Made by a program: the position numbers and the translations under genes. DNA of 64,000 nt from Nitratireductor pacificus pht-3B (GTDB lineage: Bacteria; Pseudomonadota; Alphaproteobacteria; Rhizobiales; Rhizobiaceae). The stretch lies in NCBI RefSeq assembly GCF_000300335.1, contig NZ_AMRM01000001.1, positions 124,001 to 188,000 of the forward strand, in the 5' to 3' direction. Numbering within the stretch: position 1 is the first letter of the stretch; each line of letters begins with the position of its first letter. This document shows, one piece after another, positions 18,019-26,762 of this stretch. The notes beneath the pieces were generated by a model. That model was not told the DNA's origin. It saw nothing but the letters and a program-made list of their open reading frames with translations, and did no database searches.

Positions 18019-18985
18019 GAGCGTTTCCGGAGCAGAGAACAGGAACGGGAGGCTGAAGGATGCGATCCTGATAGCCGGGCCGACCGCCAGCGGCAAGTCC
18101 GCGCTGGCGCTGGCGCTGGCGCGGGAGATGGACGGCGTGATCATCAACACCGATTCCATGCAGGTCTATTCGGTGCTCAGGGTGCTGACCGCGCGGCCGG
18201 GGCCGGAAGATCTGCGGCAGGCGCCGCACCAGCTCTACGGCCATGTGCATCCCGGCGAGGCCTATTCGACGGGCAGGTGGCTCGGCGAGGTGTCGGCGCT
18301 GATCGACGAGGGCGTTCTCGCGGGGCGCCGGGCGATCTTCGTCGGCGGCACCGGGCTTTACTTCCGTGCACTGACGGAGGGGCTTTCGCCAATGCCGAGC
18401 GTCCCCGTGCCGATCCGCGATCACTGGCGCGCGCGGCTGGCGGAGGAAGGGCCTGCGACGCTGCACGCCTTGCTCAGGGAACGCGATCCCGCGACCGCCT
18501 CCGCCCTTCAGCCGGCGGACGGCCAGCGCATCGTCCGTGCGCTGGAGGTGCTGGAAGCGTCCGGACGGCCGCTCAGCGCCTGGCAGGGGGAGGCGTCGGG
18601 CGGGTCGCTGGTCGATCCGGCATCGTGTCGCTGCCTGGTGCTCGAACCGGCCCGCCCGCTCGTGACCCGGCGCATTGAAGCGCGTTTCGAGGCGATGGTC
18701 GAGCAGGGAGGGCTCGACGAGGTCCGCGCGCTTCTGGCCCTCGATCTGCCGCCCGACCTGCCGGCGATGAAGGCCATCGGCGTGCGTGAACTCGCCGCGT
18801 TCCTGGCCGGAACCCAGTCGCGTGACGAGGCGATCACCCAGGCGAAGGCGGCGACGCGGCGCTATGCCAAACGGCAGATGACCTGGTTCCGCAACCAGTT
18901 CGGAGCGGCCTGGCGGCGGGTAGCTTTCGACGATGGCGAGGCGCCGTTGAATTCTGTTCGGGACATGCTCGGTCTCGCCCCTTGA
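18017..18985 (+). CDS. miaA: tRNA dimethylallyltransferase
   Basis: Adds a dimethylallyl group to A37 of tRNAs reading UNN codons. Walker A is AGPTASGKSALA, the tRNA/DMAPP residues lie in INTDSMQVYSVLRVLTARP, then GGTGLYFRALTEGL. About 322 residues from the ATG at 18017; an alternative ATG at 17996 would overlap serB by 23 nt. With the 18017 start, the divergent serB and miaA start codons share two bases (CATG). Confidence 0.96.
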   Translation: MSVSGAENRNGRLKDAILIAGPTASGKSALALALAREMDGVIINTDSMQVYSVLRVLTARPGPEDLRQAPHQLYGHVHPGEAYSTGRWLGEVSALIDEGVLAGRRAIFVGGTGLYFRALTEGLSPMPSVPVPIRDHWRARLAEEGPATLHALLRERDPATASALQPADGQRIVRALEVLEASGRPLSAWQGEASGGSLVDPASCRCLVLEPARPLVTRRIEARFEAMVEQGGLDEVRALLALDLPPDLPAMKAIGVRELAAFLAGTQSRDEAITQAKAATRRYAKRQMTWFRNQFGAAWRRVAFDDGEAPLNSVRDMLGLAP

Positions 18986-19079
18986 AAGCCGGGTGATAGG
19001 GCCATTCAGGCGGCCCAGGTTAACCTTGCGTAAGTGAGACTATGCGAGAAGAGCGGAAAGGGTGTCGTTCGGGGCCAGA

Positions 19080-19862
19080 ATGCGTTTCCACAAAGCAGAG
19101 TCGGCGTTTTTCGTCTTCGTGTCGCTGGTGTTCGGCGCCGGCGCCCTGCTGATCTATGCCTATGTCTACTTGCGTGGCGGCGCCTTTACGTCCGGAGCCC
19201 AGGGGCATCTGGTCTATTTTACTCAGATCCTGTTCGTCATCGGCGTCCTGCTGGCCACCGCGATCCTGTTCGGAATGTTCTTCATCTATCCGCTGATCCG
19301 AACCCAGGCGCGGGAGGAGGGGAAACTGCGGGCGATGACGGAATCGCTCAGCGCCCGCTCGGAGTCGCTGCAATATGCCGCCCTGACCGACAGCCTGACC
19401 GGCACGCAGAACCGCCGTTTCTTCGACGACGCCCTGCGCGAGTATCTGCAGGAGTTCGGCCGCATCGAGAAGCCCGTCGGCCTGATGGTGCTCGATCTCG
19501 ATCATTTCAAGCAGGTCAACGACACGCATGGCCACGACATGGGCGACGAGGTGCTGCGCGAGGTGGCCCGCTGCCTGAAGGACATGACGCGCTATCATGA
19601 CGTGGTGTCGCGCATGGGTGGCGAGGAGTTCGCCATCGTCGCGCCGAACATGAGCCACGACGCGCTGGTGAAGCTCGCCGAGCGCATCCGCAAGGCCGTC
19701 TCCTCGCTGGTGATCGATGCCGGGAACGTCCGCATCCGAGTCACGATCAGCGTCGGCCTGTCGATCTGGAACGGGCGCGAATCCGCGGAGGAGTTCTTCC
19801 GCCGCGCCGACAAGATGCTCTACGAGGCCAAGCGCCTCGGCCGCAACCGCGTCTGCGCCTAG
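19080..19862 (+). CDS. Membrane-bound diguanylate cyclase (GGDEF)
   Basis: Makes the second messenger c-di-GMP. Two N-terminal transmembrane helices (FFVFVSLVFGAGALLIYAYV and FTQILFVIGVLLATAILFGM) lead into a short coiled linker and a GGDEF domain (DSLTGTQNRRFFDD...). The active site reads RMGGEEFAIV, and the inhibitory I-site RYHD lies five residues upstream, so product inhibition is expected. ATG at 19080 (CGGGG 5 nt upstream) or GTG at 19062 could be the start. There is no separate sensory domain beyond the membrane part. Confidence 0.93.
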   Translation: MRFHKAESAFFVFVSLVFGAGALLIYAYVYLRGGAFTSGAQGHLVYFTQILFVIGVLLATAILFGMFFIYPLIRTQAREEGKLRAMTESLSARSESLQYAALTDSLTGTQNRRFFDDALREYLQEFGRIEKPVGLMVLDLDHFKQVNDTHGHDMGDEVLREVARCLKDMTRYHDVVSRMGGEEFAIVAPNMSHDALVKLAERIRKAVSSLVIDAGNVRIRVTISVGLSIWNGRESAEEFFRRADKMLYEAKRLGRNRVCA

Positions 19863-19863
19863 G

Positions 19864-19980
19864 CCCGTTCAACGGTTCACCGAAACGCTGAACGTTTCAT
19901 CTCTCTGTTTGCTATAGCATTTTGCAGTCAGGTGGAATCACTTGACGCTCGCAGAAATGCAGAAAAAACAAATAGATAGA
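19864..19980. repeat. Dispersed palindromic repeat, copy 1
   Basis: Composite element. A block resembling the inverted form of AGCGTTTCTGTGAAACGATG (19866-19892) is followed by a block GCATTTTGCAGTCAGGTGG-AATCA-CTTGACG (19917-19948) with a GTCAGGT/ACTTGAC inverted core. The same blocks recur at 30371, 34751, 43741 and 60133. Non-coding; it separates convergent genes. Confidence 0.75.
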
Positions 19981-20014
19981 GCGCCGTGCGTCCAGATGGA
20001 CGCACGGCGCTCTA
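19977..20014. terminator. Bidirectional hairpin terminator between convergent genes
   Basis: Perfect 17-bp stem TAGAGCGCCGTGCGTCC / GGACGCACGGCGCTCTA around an AGAT loop, lying between the diguanylate cyclase (+) and the HerA-like gene (-). Confidence 0.7.
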
Positions 20015-20068
20015 GCGTCTATGCGGCTGTTGGGTGATTGTGCCTGACAAAAAACGACCAAACCTGCT

Positions 20069-21952
20069 TCAGCGGTTGCCGAAGCGGTTCCGTTGGGCCA
20101 GCGCGGCACTGTTGCCGGCGTTGCGCGCGGAGGATTGCTCGCTGCTCGGCCACTGGGGAGGCGAGGACATGAGAGGCGCGGAGGGTTGGCCCGCGGGTGG
20201 CGGGCTGTATCCCTTGTCGCCGGCCTGCACGTCTGCGGAGACGGGTTCGCCCAGTTCGCGGGCGGACGGTGCGCGGCTGACGCGGCCGGTGCTGCGCAGG
20301 CGCTCGACAATCGCGGCGATGTCTACCTCGCGGTCGGCGTCCCCGGGAAGATCGTCCGTCTTGCCGCCGCTGCCGAGCCTGCCGGGCAGGGCTTCCGTGG
20401 GCAGTTCCTCGAATTTCAGGCGCATGGTGGTCGCCACACCCTCGCCGAAGGCGATGGCCTCGCGGCGGCCCATGGCCGACAGGAATGACAGCATGGAGGC
20501 GGACGAATCGGCGATCGCGGAACGGATGATCGCCTGATCCTGATCGTTGGCGAGCCGCATCGCGAAGACGGTCGAGCACTGCGACAGGACCGTCGGGTCG
20601 AGCTCGCCCGGGCGCTGCGTGACGACGCCGAGATAGCAGCCGTATTTGCGGCCTTCCTTGGCGATGCGGGCCAGCGCGTGGCGGGTCGGCGCGAAACCGA
20701 GCCGCGGATCGGCCGGCATGTAGCGGTGCGCTTCCTCGCAGACGACGAGCAGCTTGAGCTTGCCCTGGCTCCACAGCGCCATGTCGAAGGCAAGGCGCGC
20801 CAGCACCGAACAGACGGAGTTGACGACTTCGGGTGGCATTCCCGCCATTTCGAAGCAGGTGACCGTCTTGCCGTGGCTGGGAATGCGGAAGATGTTGCCG
20901 ACGGTCTGGTGGATCGTGTCTTCGATCAGCCGCGATGCGAACATGAAGCGGTAGCGCGGATCGTTCAGCGCCGATTCGATGCGCGCGCGCAGGCTGCGGT
21001 AGATCGGCCGTTCGGCCTTGGTGTCGAGCTGGCCGAGGCGCTCGTCGATTTCCTTGATGACATCGGCCATGCGATAGGGGACCGGCGTATCGGCGGTGAC
21101 GGACGTGCTGTCACCGGCACGGCGCAGCAGCCCGCCCGACGCCGGATTGCGGTAAATGTGTTTCGCCAGCGGGATCAGGTCGCGCAGAAGCTCGACCTCC
21201 TCGGCGACGGCCTCGCGTCCGCGGAAGAGGACCTCGACGAACTCCTCGAGGCGGAACAACCAGAAGGGTAGGTCGAGCGTGTCAGTGTCGATCCGGGTGG
21301 CGTGTTCGGGAAGTGCGGAGGCGAACTCGTTGTGCGGGTCGAGGATGAGGACTCGCAGGTCCGGCCGCGAGGCGATCGTCTTGCGCAGGAGCAGCGACAC
21401 GGCCGAAGACTTGCCGACGCCGGTGGTGCCGACGACCGCGAAGTGGCGGTTCAGCGTGTCGTCGACCGCGATGCAGGCGTCGATCGCCTCATCCTGCGAG
21501 AGCTTGCCGATGACGGCCGGATGGCGGCCGCCGAGATCGTAGACCGCCTGAAGGTCGCGCGAGCGGATGCGGTGCGCCGGCGCGCCGATATGCGGATATT
21601 CGGTGATGCCGCGGTCGAAGACCGGAGCGCTGCCGCGGTCGCGGACCTCACCGATCAGCTCCACCGAGATTGCGATGGGATTGGCCTCGCCGTCGATCCA
21701 GCGATGGTCCGGCCGCTCGACGGCGTAGACCAGGCCGACGGTGCGGGTGGCGCCGAGATTGATCGAGATCATCTTGCCGACGGTCCAGTGATTGCCGGAC
21801 GTGGTGTCCTCGGTCCCGGCGTCGGCGGCGATGGTGGCGCGTGCGCCGTCGCAGTGAACCACGTGGCCGAGCAGCCGCCTTTGCGGCTGCGCCATCGCGC
21901 GCCGCTCCTGAGACGTTGCCTCGCCCTGTGTCGTTCCGCCTTCCACAAACAT
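20069..21952 (-). CDS. HerA/DUF87-type ATPase
   Basis: 627-residue HerA-FtsK superfamily ATPase, a hexameric DNA translocase type. An N-terminal HAS-barrel-like beta region is followed by Walker A GTTGVGKSS at about 175-183, the DPHNEFA segment, Walker B LLVVCEEAHRY and an Arg/sensor region VTQRPGELDPTVLSQCSTVF. A disordered Pro/Ser tail ends the protein. The ATG at 21952 has AGGGG 6 nt upstream. No NurA-like nuclease or SIR2 partner adjoins it, so this is the stand-alone rhizobial form; its role in DNA processing is inferred only from family. Confidence 0.9.
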   Translation of the reverse strand: MFVEGGTTQGEATSQERRAMAQPQRRLLGHVVHCDGARATIAADAGTEDTTSGNHWTVGKMISINLGATRTVGLVYAVERPDHRWIDGEANPIAISVELIGEVRDRGSAPVFDRGITEYPHIGAPAHRIRSRDLQAVYDLGGRHPAVIGKLSQDEAIDACIAVDDTLNRHFAVVGTTGVGKSSAVSLLLRKTIASRPDLRVLILDPHNEFASALPEHATRIDTDTLDLPFWLFRLEEFVEVLFRGREAVAEEVELLRDLIPLAKHIYRNPASGGLLRRAGDSTSVTADTPVPYRMADVIKEIDERLGQLDTKAERPIYRSLRARIESALNDPRYRFMFASRLIEDTIHQTVGNIFRIPSHGKTVTCFEMAGMPPEVVNSVCSVLARLAFDMALWSQGKLKLLVVCEEAHRYMPADPRLGFAPTRHALARIAKEGRKYGCYLGVVTQRPGELDPTVLSQCSTVFAMRLANDQDQAIIRSAIADSSASMLSFLSAMGRREAIAFGEGVATTMRLKFEELPTEALPGRLGSGGKTDDLPGDADREVDIAAIVERLRSTGRVSRAPSARELGEPVSADVQAGDKGYSPPPAGQPSAPLMSSPPQWPSSEQSSARNAGNSAALAQRNRFGNR

Positions 21953-22064
21953 CGGCTACCCCTTTTTCCCCAGTCGACCATTAGCGCAGCGGGGTTAAGG
22001 GCGGGTGTGGCCGGATGGTTGAGAGGGAGTTAAGGCGGCCACCATGCTGTTCCGCTGAAGCCGG

Positions 22065-22093
22065 TTGACAGCTGCGCAGGAGCAACCTTATTG
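22065..22093 (+). promoter_or_regulatory. Promoter of the ilvB leader
   Basis: -35 TTGACA (22065-22070), 17-bp spacer, weak -10 TTATTG (22088-22093). It predicts transcription starting about 22099-22103, essentially at the leader-peptide ATG. Confidence 0.6.
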
Positions 22094-22102
22094 TGCACCG
22101 CG

Positions 22103-22156
22103 ATGATGACACGAAACATTCTTATCGTAGGAAGGCGCATGGGCAAGGCGGCGTAG
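22103..22156 (+). CDS. ilvB attenuator leader peptide (17 aa)
   Basis: Short ORF MMTRNILIVGRRMGKAA. The run Ile-Leu-Ile-Val places branched-chain amino-acid codons early, so ribosomes would stall when Ile, Leu or Val is scarce. It is followed by a long hairpin (GCGCATG/CATGCGC) and a terminator, the layout of a transcription attenuator. It has no Shine-Dalgarno and probably lies at the extreme 5' end of the transcript, as known for rhizobial trp leaders. Confidence 0.8.
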   Translation: MMTRNILIVGRRMGKAA

Positions 22157-22212
22157 CCGTCTGGCGGAAGCCACTCATGCGCAGAACACAGGCTCCTTCG
22201 GGGGCCTTTTTT
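22157..22212 (+). terminator. ilvB attenuator: antiterminator region and intrinsic terminator
   Basis: Terminator stem AGGCTCC / GGGGCCT with a TTCG loop (22190-22207), followed by six T residues. Upstream GGAAGCC (22176-22182) can pair with GGCTCC as a competing antiterminator. This region reads leader-peptide translation and sets ilvB-ilvN transcription. Confidence 0.8.
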
Positions 22213-22286
22213 ATTGGCCCGGTGTTCCTTTGAGCATCGGGGACGGCTAAACCACCTTCGCCGGGTACAAGGAACGGATTGAGCAG

Positions 22287-24089
22287 ATGAACAAGGCAGA
22301 GTCAGAGCGTGCAGCGGATGCGTCGGCCCATCAGGAGATGACGGGCGCCGAAATCGTCGTGCAGGCGCTCCGGGACAACGGGGTCGAGCATATTTTCGGA
22401 TATCCGGGTGGCGCCGTACTGCCGATCTATGACGAGCTCTTCCAGCAGGACAATGTCCGGCACATTCTCGTGCGCCACGAGCAGGGCGCGGGGCACGCGG
22501 CGGAAGGCTATGCCCGTTCGACCGGCAAGGCCGGTGTCATGCTGGTCACCTCCGGTCCCGGCGCGACCAATGCGGTGACGCCCCTGCAGGATGCGCTGAT
22601 GGATTCCATCCCGCTCGTTTGCATCACCGGTCAGGTGCCGACCACCCTGATCGGCTCGGACGCCTTCCAGGAGTGCGACACGGTCGGCATCACCCGGCCC
22701 TGCACCAAGCACAACTGGCTGGTGAAGGACGTCAACGAGCTGGCCGCGACGATCCATGAGGCGTTCCATGTGGCGACCACGGGTCGGCCAGGCCCCGTCG
22801 TCGTCGACATCCCAAAGGATGTCCAGTTCGCCAAGGGAAGCTACACGCCGCGGCAGACGGCGCCGCGCACCAGCTATCAGCCGCAGGTGCAGGGCGAGAT
22901 GGAGCAGGTCAAGGCAGCGATAGCCCTGATGGCGCAGGCGAAGAAGCCGGTCATCTATTCCGGCGGGGGCGTGATCAGCGCCGGGACGGAAGCCTGCCAC
23001 CTGCTGCGTGAACTGGTCGACCTGACGGGCTTTCCCATTACCTCGACGCTGATGGGCCTTGGCGCCTATCCGGCTTCGGGCGCCAACTGGCTCGGCATGC
23101 TCGGCATGCACGGCACCTACGAAGCCAACATGGCGATGCACGACTGCGACGTGATGGTGTGTATCGGCGCGCGCTTCGATGACCGCATCACCGGCCGCCT
23201 CGATGCGTTCTCGCCGCATTCCCGCAAGATCCACATCGATATCGACCCGTCCTCGATCAACAAGAATGTCCGCGTCGACGTGCCCATCATCGGTGATGCC
23301 GGCCGCATTCTGGAGGACATGGTGCGCCTGTGGCGGGCGACCGCCAAGGCCGACAAGTCGGCCCTGAAACCGTGGTGGACCCAGATCGACATCTGGCGTG
23401 CGCGCGACTCCCTCGCATACCGGCCGAATGACGACGTGATCATGCCGCAATACGCGATCCAGCGCCTGTATGCGCTGACCAGGGACCGCGACGTCTACAT
23501 CACCACCGAGGTGGGGCAGCACCAGATGTGGGCGGCACAGCATTTCGGCTTCGATGCGCCGAACCACTGGATGACCTCGGGCGGTCTCGGAACCATGGGT
23601 TACGGGCTGCCCGCGGCGCTCGGCGTCCAGATCGCGCATCCGGAAGCGCTGGTGATCGACATTGCCGGCGACGCGTCGGTGCAGATGACGATCCAGGAGA
23701 TGAGCGCGGCGGTCCAGCACAATGCGCCGATCAAGATCTTCATCCTGAACAACCAGTATATGGGCATGGTGCGCCAGTGGCAGCAGCTGCTGCACGGCAA
23801 CCGCCTGTCGCATTCCTACACGGAGGCGATGCCCGATTTCGTCAAGCTGGCCGAGGCCTATGGCGGCCATGGCATTCGCTGCGACAAGCCGGGCGAACTG
23901 GACGACGCCATTCGCGAGATGATCTCCATCGACAAGCCGGTGATCTTCGACTGCCGGGTGGCGGCGCTGGCCAACTGCTTCCCGATGATTCCCTCGGGCA
24001 AGGCGCATAACGAGATGCTGCTGCCGGACGAGGCGAGCGACGAAGCGGTGGCCAATGCGATCGACGAGAAGGGCCGGCAGTTGGTGTAA
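22287..24089 (+). CDS. ilvB: Acetolactate synthase large (catalytic) subunit
   Basis: ThDP- and FAD-dependent enzyme condensing two pyruvates, or pyruvate plus 2-oxobutyrate, in Val/Leu/Ile synthesis. 600 residues. The catalytic Glu lies in VRHEQGAGHAAEGYARSTGK, and the ThDP/Mg motif runs from GDASVQM to ILNNQYMGM. The N-terminal FGYPGGAVLPIYDELF is diagnostic. ilvN follows after 64 nt. Expression is probably controlled by the leader-peptide attenuator upstream. Confidence 0.97.
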   Translation: MNKAESERAADASAHQEMTGAEIVVQALRDNGVEHIFGYPGGAVLPIYDELFQQDNVRHILVRHEQGAGHAAEGYARSTGKAGVMLVTSGPGATNAVTPLQDALMDSIPLVCITGQVPTTLIGSDAFQECDTVGITRPCTKHNWLVKDVNELAATIHEAFHVATTGRPGPVVVDIPKDVQFAKGSYTPRQTAPRTSYQPQVQGEMEQVKAAIALMAQAKKPVIYSGGGVISAGTEACHLLRELVDLTGFPITSTLMGLGAYPASGANWLGMLGMHGTYEANMAMHDCDVMVCIGARFDDRITGRLDAFSPHSRKIHIDIDPSSINKNVRVDVPIIGDAGRILEDMVRLWRATAKADKSALKPWWTQIDIWRARDSLAYRPNDDVIMPQYAIQRLYALTRDRDVYITTEVGQHQMWAAQHFGFDAPNHWMTSGGLGTMGYGLPAALGVQIAHPEALVIDIAGDASVQMTIQEMSAAVQHNAPIKIFILNNQYMGMVRQWQQLLHGNRLSHSYTEAMPDFVKLAEAYGGHGIRCDKPGELDDAIREMISIDKPVIFDCRVAALANCFPMIPSGKAHNEMLLPDEASDEAVANAIDEKGRQLV

Positions 24090-24153
24090 TAGCAGCCTTT
24101 AGGGCCTGTGATTCCAACGTTTTAGACGAATTTTTGCGAGAAGAGATTCATCC

Positions 24154-24726
24154 ATGAACGCTCAGCTACAGCCGACCGGTTCGGCCTATTTCATCACCAA
24201 GGAAACCGAGAGCAACGAGCGCCGGACGCTCGCGGTGCTCGTCGACAACGAACCCGGTGTCCTTGCCCGGGTCATTGGCCTGTTCTCGGGACGGGGCTAC
24301 AACATCGACAGTCTCACGGTTTCCGAAACCGAACACGAAAAGCACCTGTCGCGCATCACCATCGTGACGAGCGGCACGGCGCATATCCTGGAGCAGCTCA
24401 AGCATCAGCTCGAGCGCATCGTGCCGGTGCATCGCGTGGTGGACCTGTCGATCATCGCCGACCAGCGCGGTCATGACCGTCCGATGGAGCGCGAGCTGGC
24501 GCTGGTCAAGGTGCGCGGACGGGGCGACAACCGGGTCGAGGCCCTGCGGCTGGCAGAGGCATTCCGGGCGCAGGTGATCGACGCCAACACCGAGCATTTC
24601 ATCTTCGAGATCACGGGCCGGGTGTCGAAGATCGAGCAGTTCATCGCCATCATGACGCCGCTCGGTCTGGTCGAGGTGTGCAGGACCGGCGTTGCGGCGA
24701 TGAACCGCGGCCCGGAAGGCATGTAA
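24154..24726 (+). CDS. ilvN: Acetolactate synthase small (regulatory) subunit
   Basis: 190-residue regulatory subunit that activates IlvB and gives valine feedback inhibition. The N-terminal ACT domain (TLAVLVDNEPGVLARVIGLF, then GYNIDSLTVS) is followed by the C-terminal ALS_ss_C domain. The start MNAQLQPTGSAYFITKETE is typical for Rhizobiales. Co-transcribed with ilvB. Confidence 0.97.
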   Translation: MNAQLQPTGSAYFITKETESNERRTLAVLVDNEPGVLARVIGLFSGRGYNIDSLTVSETEHEKHLSRITIVTSGTAHILEQLKHQLERIVPVHRVVDLSIIADQRGHDRPMERELALVKVRGRGDNRVEALRLAEAFRAQVIDANTEHFIFEITGRVSKIEQFIAIMTPLGLVEVCRTGVAAMNRGPEGM

Positions 24727-24871
24727 CCGCGCGGCCGGGAGACAATTCTCCGGCTCCGATGAGACAAGTTTGCGGTGGCGCAGCCGCATTTTCATGTCAA
24801 TAATGCTGACCTAATCCCGTTTGCGGGAGGCCCCGCCCGCGCTCGGGATCGCGCTTCGAAGGGTTCAAGCC

Positions 24872-25468
24872 ATGTCGCCGGATGTTTTTCTCGCCTTGCT
24901 GGTCTTCTCCTTCGTCTCTTCGGTGACGCCGGGGCCGAACAACTTCATGCTGCTGGCGTCCGGGGTGAACTTCGGCTTTCGCCGGACGATCCCGCACATG
25001 CTGGGCATCGCTGGTGGGTTCGCGTCGCTGCTTCTGGCGGTGGGCTTCGGCCTCGGCACGTTGCTGACGGCCTTCCCGGCGCTGCATACGGTCCTGAAGA
25101 TCGCCGGTGGCGCCTATCTGCTCTATCTTGCCTGGCGGATCGCCATGTCGCGGGCGCTGGGTCAGGGCGGCGAGGGCGACGGGGAGCCGATGACCTTCCT
25201 CGCCGCCGCCGCCTTCCAGTGGGTCAATCCGAAGGCCTGGGTGATGGCGCTGACGGCAATGGCCGTCTACACCGACCCCGCGGCGCCCTTCCTGACGGTG
25301 TGCCTCGTGACGCTGGCCTTCGTCATCGTCAATTTTCCGAGCGTTTCGGTCTGGGCGGGGTTCGGCGTTGCCCTGCGCGGTTTCCTGTCCGACCCGGTCC
25401 GGCTCAAATGGTTCAACATCGCCATGGGGCTGGCGCTCGCCGCCACCCTCTGGCCGATGCTGAGCTGA
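24872..25468 (+). CDS. LysE/RhtB-family exporter
   Basis: 198-residue inner-membrane amino-acid or metabolite exporter with six predicted helices. It begins MSPDVFLALLVFSFVSSVTP, followed by the family motif PGPNNFMLLASGVNFGFRR. The ATG at 24872 gives the conserved family N-terminus; an in-frame upstream ATG at 24821 does not. It is a single gene near ilvBN; the substrate cannot be told from sequence. Confidence 0.9.
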   Translation: MSPDVFLALLVFSFVSSVTPGPNNFMLLASGVNFGFRRTIPHMLGIAGGFASLLLAVGFGLGTLLTAFPALHTVLKIAGGAYLLYLAWRIAMSRALGQGGEGDGEPMTFLAAAAFQWVNPKAWVMALTAMAVYTDPAAPFLTVCLVTLAFVIVNFPSVSVWAGFGVALRGFLSDPVRLKWFNIAMGLALAATLWPMLS

Positions 25469-25505
25469 ACCGCCCGGACGCCCGGAGCTGTCGATCAACC
25501 CGGGC

Positions 25506-25883
25506 TCATCCGTTGACGATGGCGTGGATATTGCCGTCGGGATCCTTGAACCAGGCGACGCTGATCCCTTCCATGGTGTAGACGTCGCCGTCCTTGGTCG
25601 ATCCGGGCATGTCGTAGCTTTCGAAGGCGACGCCCTTGGCGGCGAGACCGGCTGCCAGTTCGGCTACCTCGTCGCCGACGATCCACGTGACCGCTGTCGC
25701 CCGGTTGCTGCCGGCCGTGTCCGACTCATAGACGAACAACGCGCCGAGACCGCAGGGATAGATCGCCATCGGCATGTCCGTGAGGGCTTTCGGCACGAGG
25801 CCGAGCTTGCCTTCATAGAAGGCGCGTGCCTTCGCGAGGTCGCTTACGGCGACGGTGGCGCGGGGTTCCTTGGCCTTCAACAT
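25506..25883 (-). CDS. VOC-family (glyoxalase/bleomycin-resistance fold) protein
   Basis: 125-residue vicinal-oxygen-chelate protein: VAVSDLAKARAFYEGKLGL opens the first beta-alpha-beta unit, and WFKDPDGNIHAIV closes the second. The ATG at 25883 has GGAGGAACCG directly upstream. Convergent with the LysE gene. Catalytic activity is uncertain. Confidence 0.88.
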   Translation of the reverse strand: MLKAKEPRATVAVSDLAKARAFYEGKLGLVPKALTDMPMAIYPCGLGALFVYESDTAGSNRATAVTWIVGDEVAELAAGLAAKGVAFESYDMPGSTKDGDVYTMEGISVAWFKDPDGNIHAIVNG

Positions 25884-26020
25884 CGGTTCCTCCTCAATAC
25901 TGGCCTCGTCCATCGGCTGATGAACGCATTCGCAGGACGATCGACCATGCCGCGATCCGACAGCGTCGGGTTTTTCAACGCGGGGTAGCAATCAGGCACA
26001 TTGTATGCTTAGGTGACGCT

Positions 26021-26099
26021 GCGTTAGCAAAGAGGTGATACGATGACACGTTCATTCGTCTCGGTTACGCCTCAACGCATCGTCCTCGCCAGCTGCGCG
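26021..26099 (+). repeat. 79-bp direct repeat, unit 1 (RBS and start of unknown gene A)
   Basis: Identical to 26684-26762. It spans the ribosome site AAGAGGTG, the ATG and the first 19 codons of both tandem paralogues, marking a recent duplication or gene conversion. Confidence 0.9.
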
Positions 26100-26501
26100 A
26101 TGCTTTTCGCGTTTCTCGCCATCGGTTGGATGACACGTGAGGATCCCGGTGAAGGACCGCTGCTCCAGGTTCTGGACGGCGGTTTCGTCAACAACTTCCG
26201 CATGACTGAAATGCACCATGGCTTCGCGGCCGCCAAGCCGCTGGCCTCCGATTCGACCATTGAAGCGTCCGTTGAGCGTCCCGCCAGCAGTGCGGATCGT
26301 GGGGTGCGGGGGCGGACCCGCGCACCCGACCAGTGGAAAGAGGTGGTTCCGTGGTCCCGCGCTGCCGATCTTGCCGGCCCGCTGGGCGGTCCGGTCGTCG
26401 GTTCGGGCCAGGAGTCCAACGCCGCCAATTTCAGGAACCGATGCACGACGTGGTCGTGCCTGGGACTGTGCATCAGATATCCGCAGAGGTGCAGATATTG
26501 A
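26043..26501 (+). CDS. Unknown membrane-anchored Cys-motif protein A (shortened paralogue)
   Basis: 152 residues, not recognised. An N-terminal hydrophobic anchor (IVLASCAMLFAFLAIGW) is followed by a polar region and a C-terminal cluster C-x3-W-x-C-x3-C-x-R-x-P-x3-C (RCTTWSCLGLCIRYPQRC). It is a tandem paralogue of the gene at 26706. The N-terminal 55 codons are nearly identical, but the middle lacks roughly 35 codons relative to the longer copy and diverges sharply. The conserved Cys pattern suggests it is still functional, although partial decay is possible. A small GC hairpin follows the stop. Confidence 0.6.
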   Translation: MTRSFVSVTPQRIVLASCAMLFAFLAIGWMTREDPGEGPLLQVLDGGFVNNFRMTEMHHGFAAAKPLASDSTIEASVERPASSADRGVRGRTRAPDQWKEVVPWSRAADLAGPLGGPVVGSGQESNAANFRNRCTTWSCLGLCIRYPQRCRY

Positions 26502-26683
26502 ACCCTGCCGGCCGGGCAGGGGTGAATACACCTCCCGGCCGGTATGGAGTCCTAGCGGCAGCAAGATGGGGACCTCGAGGCGACCACCCCTCGTTTCCGC
26601 ATCCCGGCCACCGCGGGCGATCCCAAGACGTCCGGCCTTGGCGCCGGGTGGCGATCGTCCGCACGATGTGCCTATATGACGCC

Positions 26684-26762
26684 GCGTTAGCAAAGAGGTG
26701 ATACGATGACACGTTCATTCGTCTCGGTTACGCCTCAACGCATCGTCCTCGCCAGCTGCGCG
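26684..26762 (+). repeat. 79-bp direct repeat, unit 2
   Basis: Exact copy of 26021-26099, offset 663 bp, spanning the ribosome site and first codons of gene B. Confidence 0.9.
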
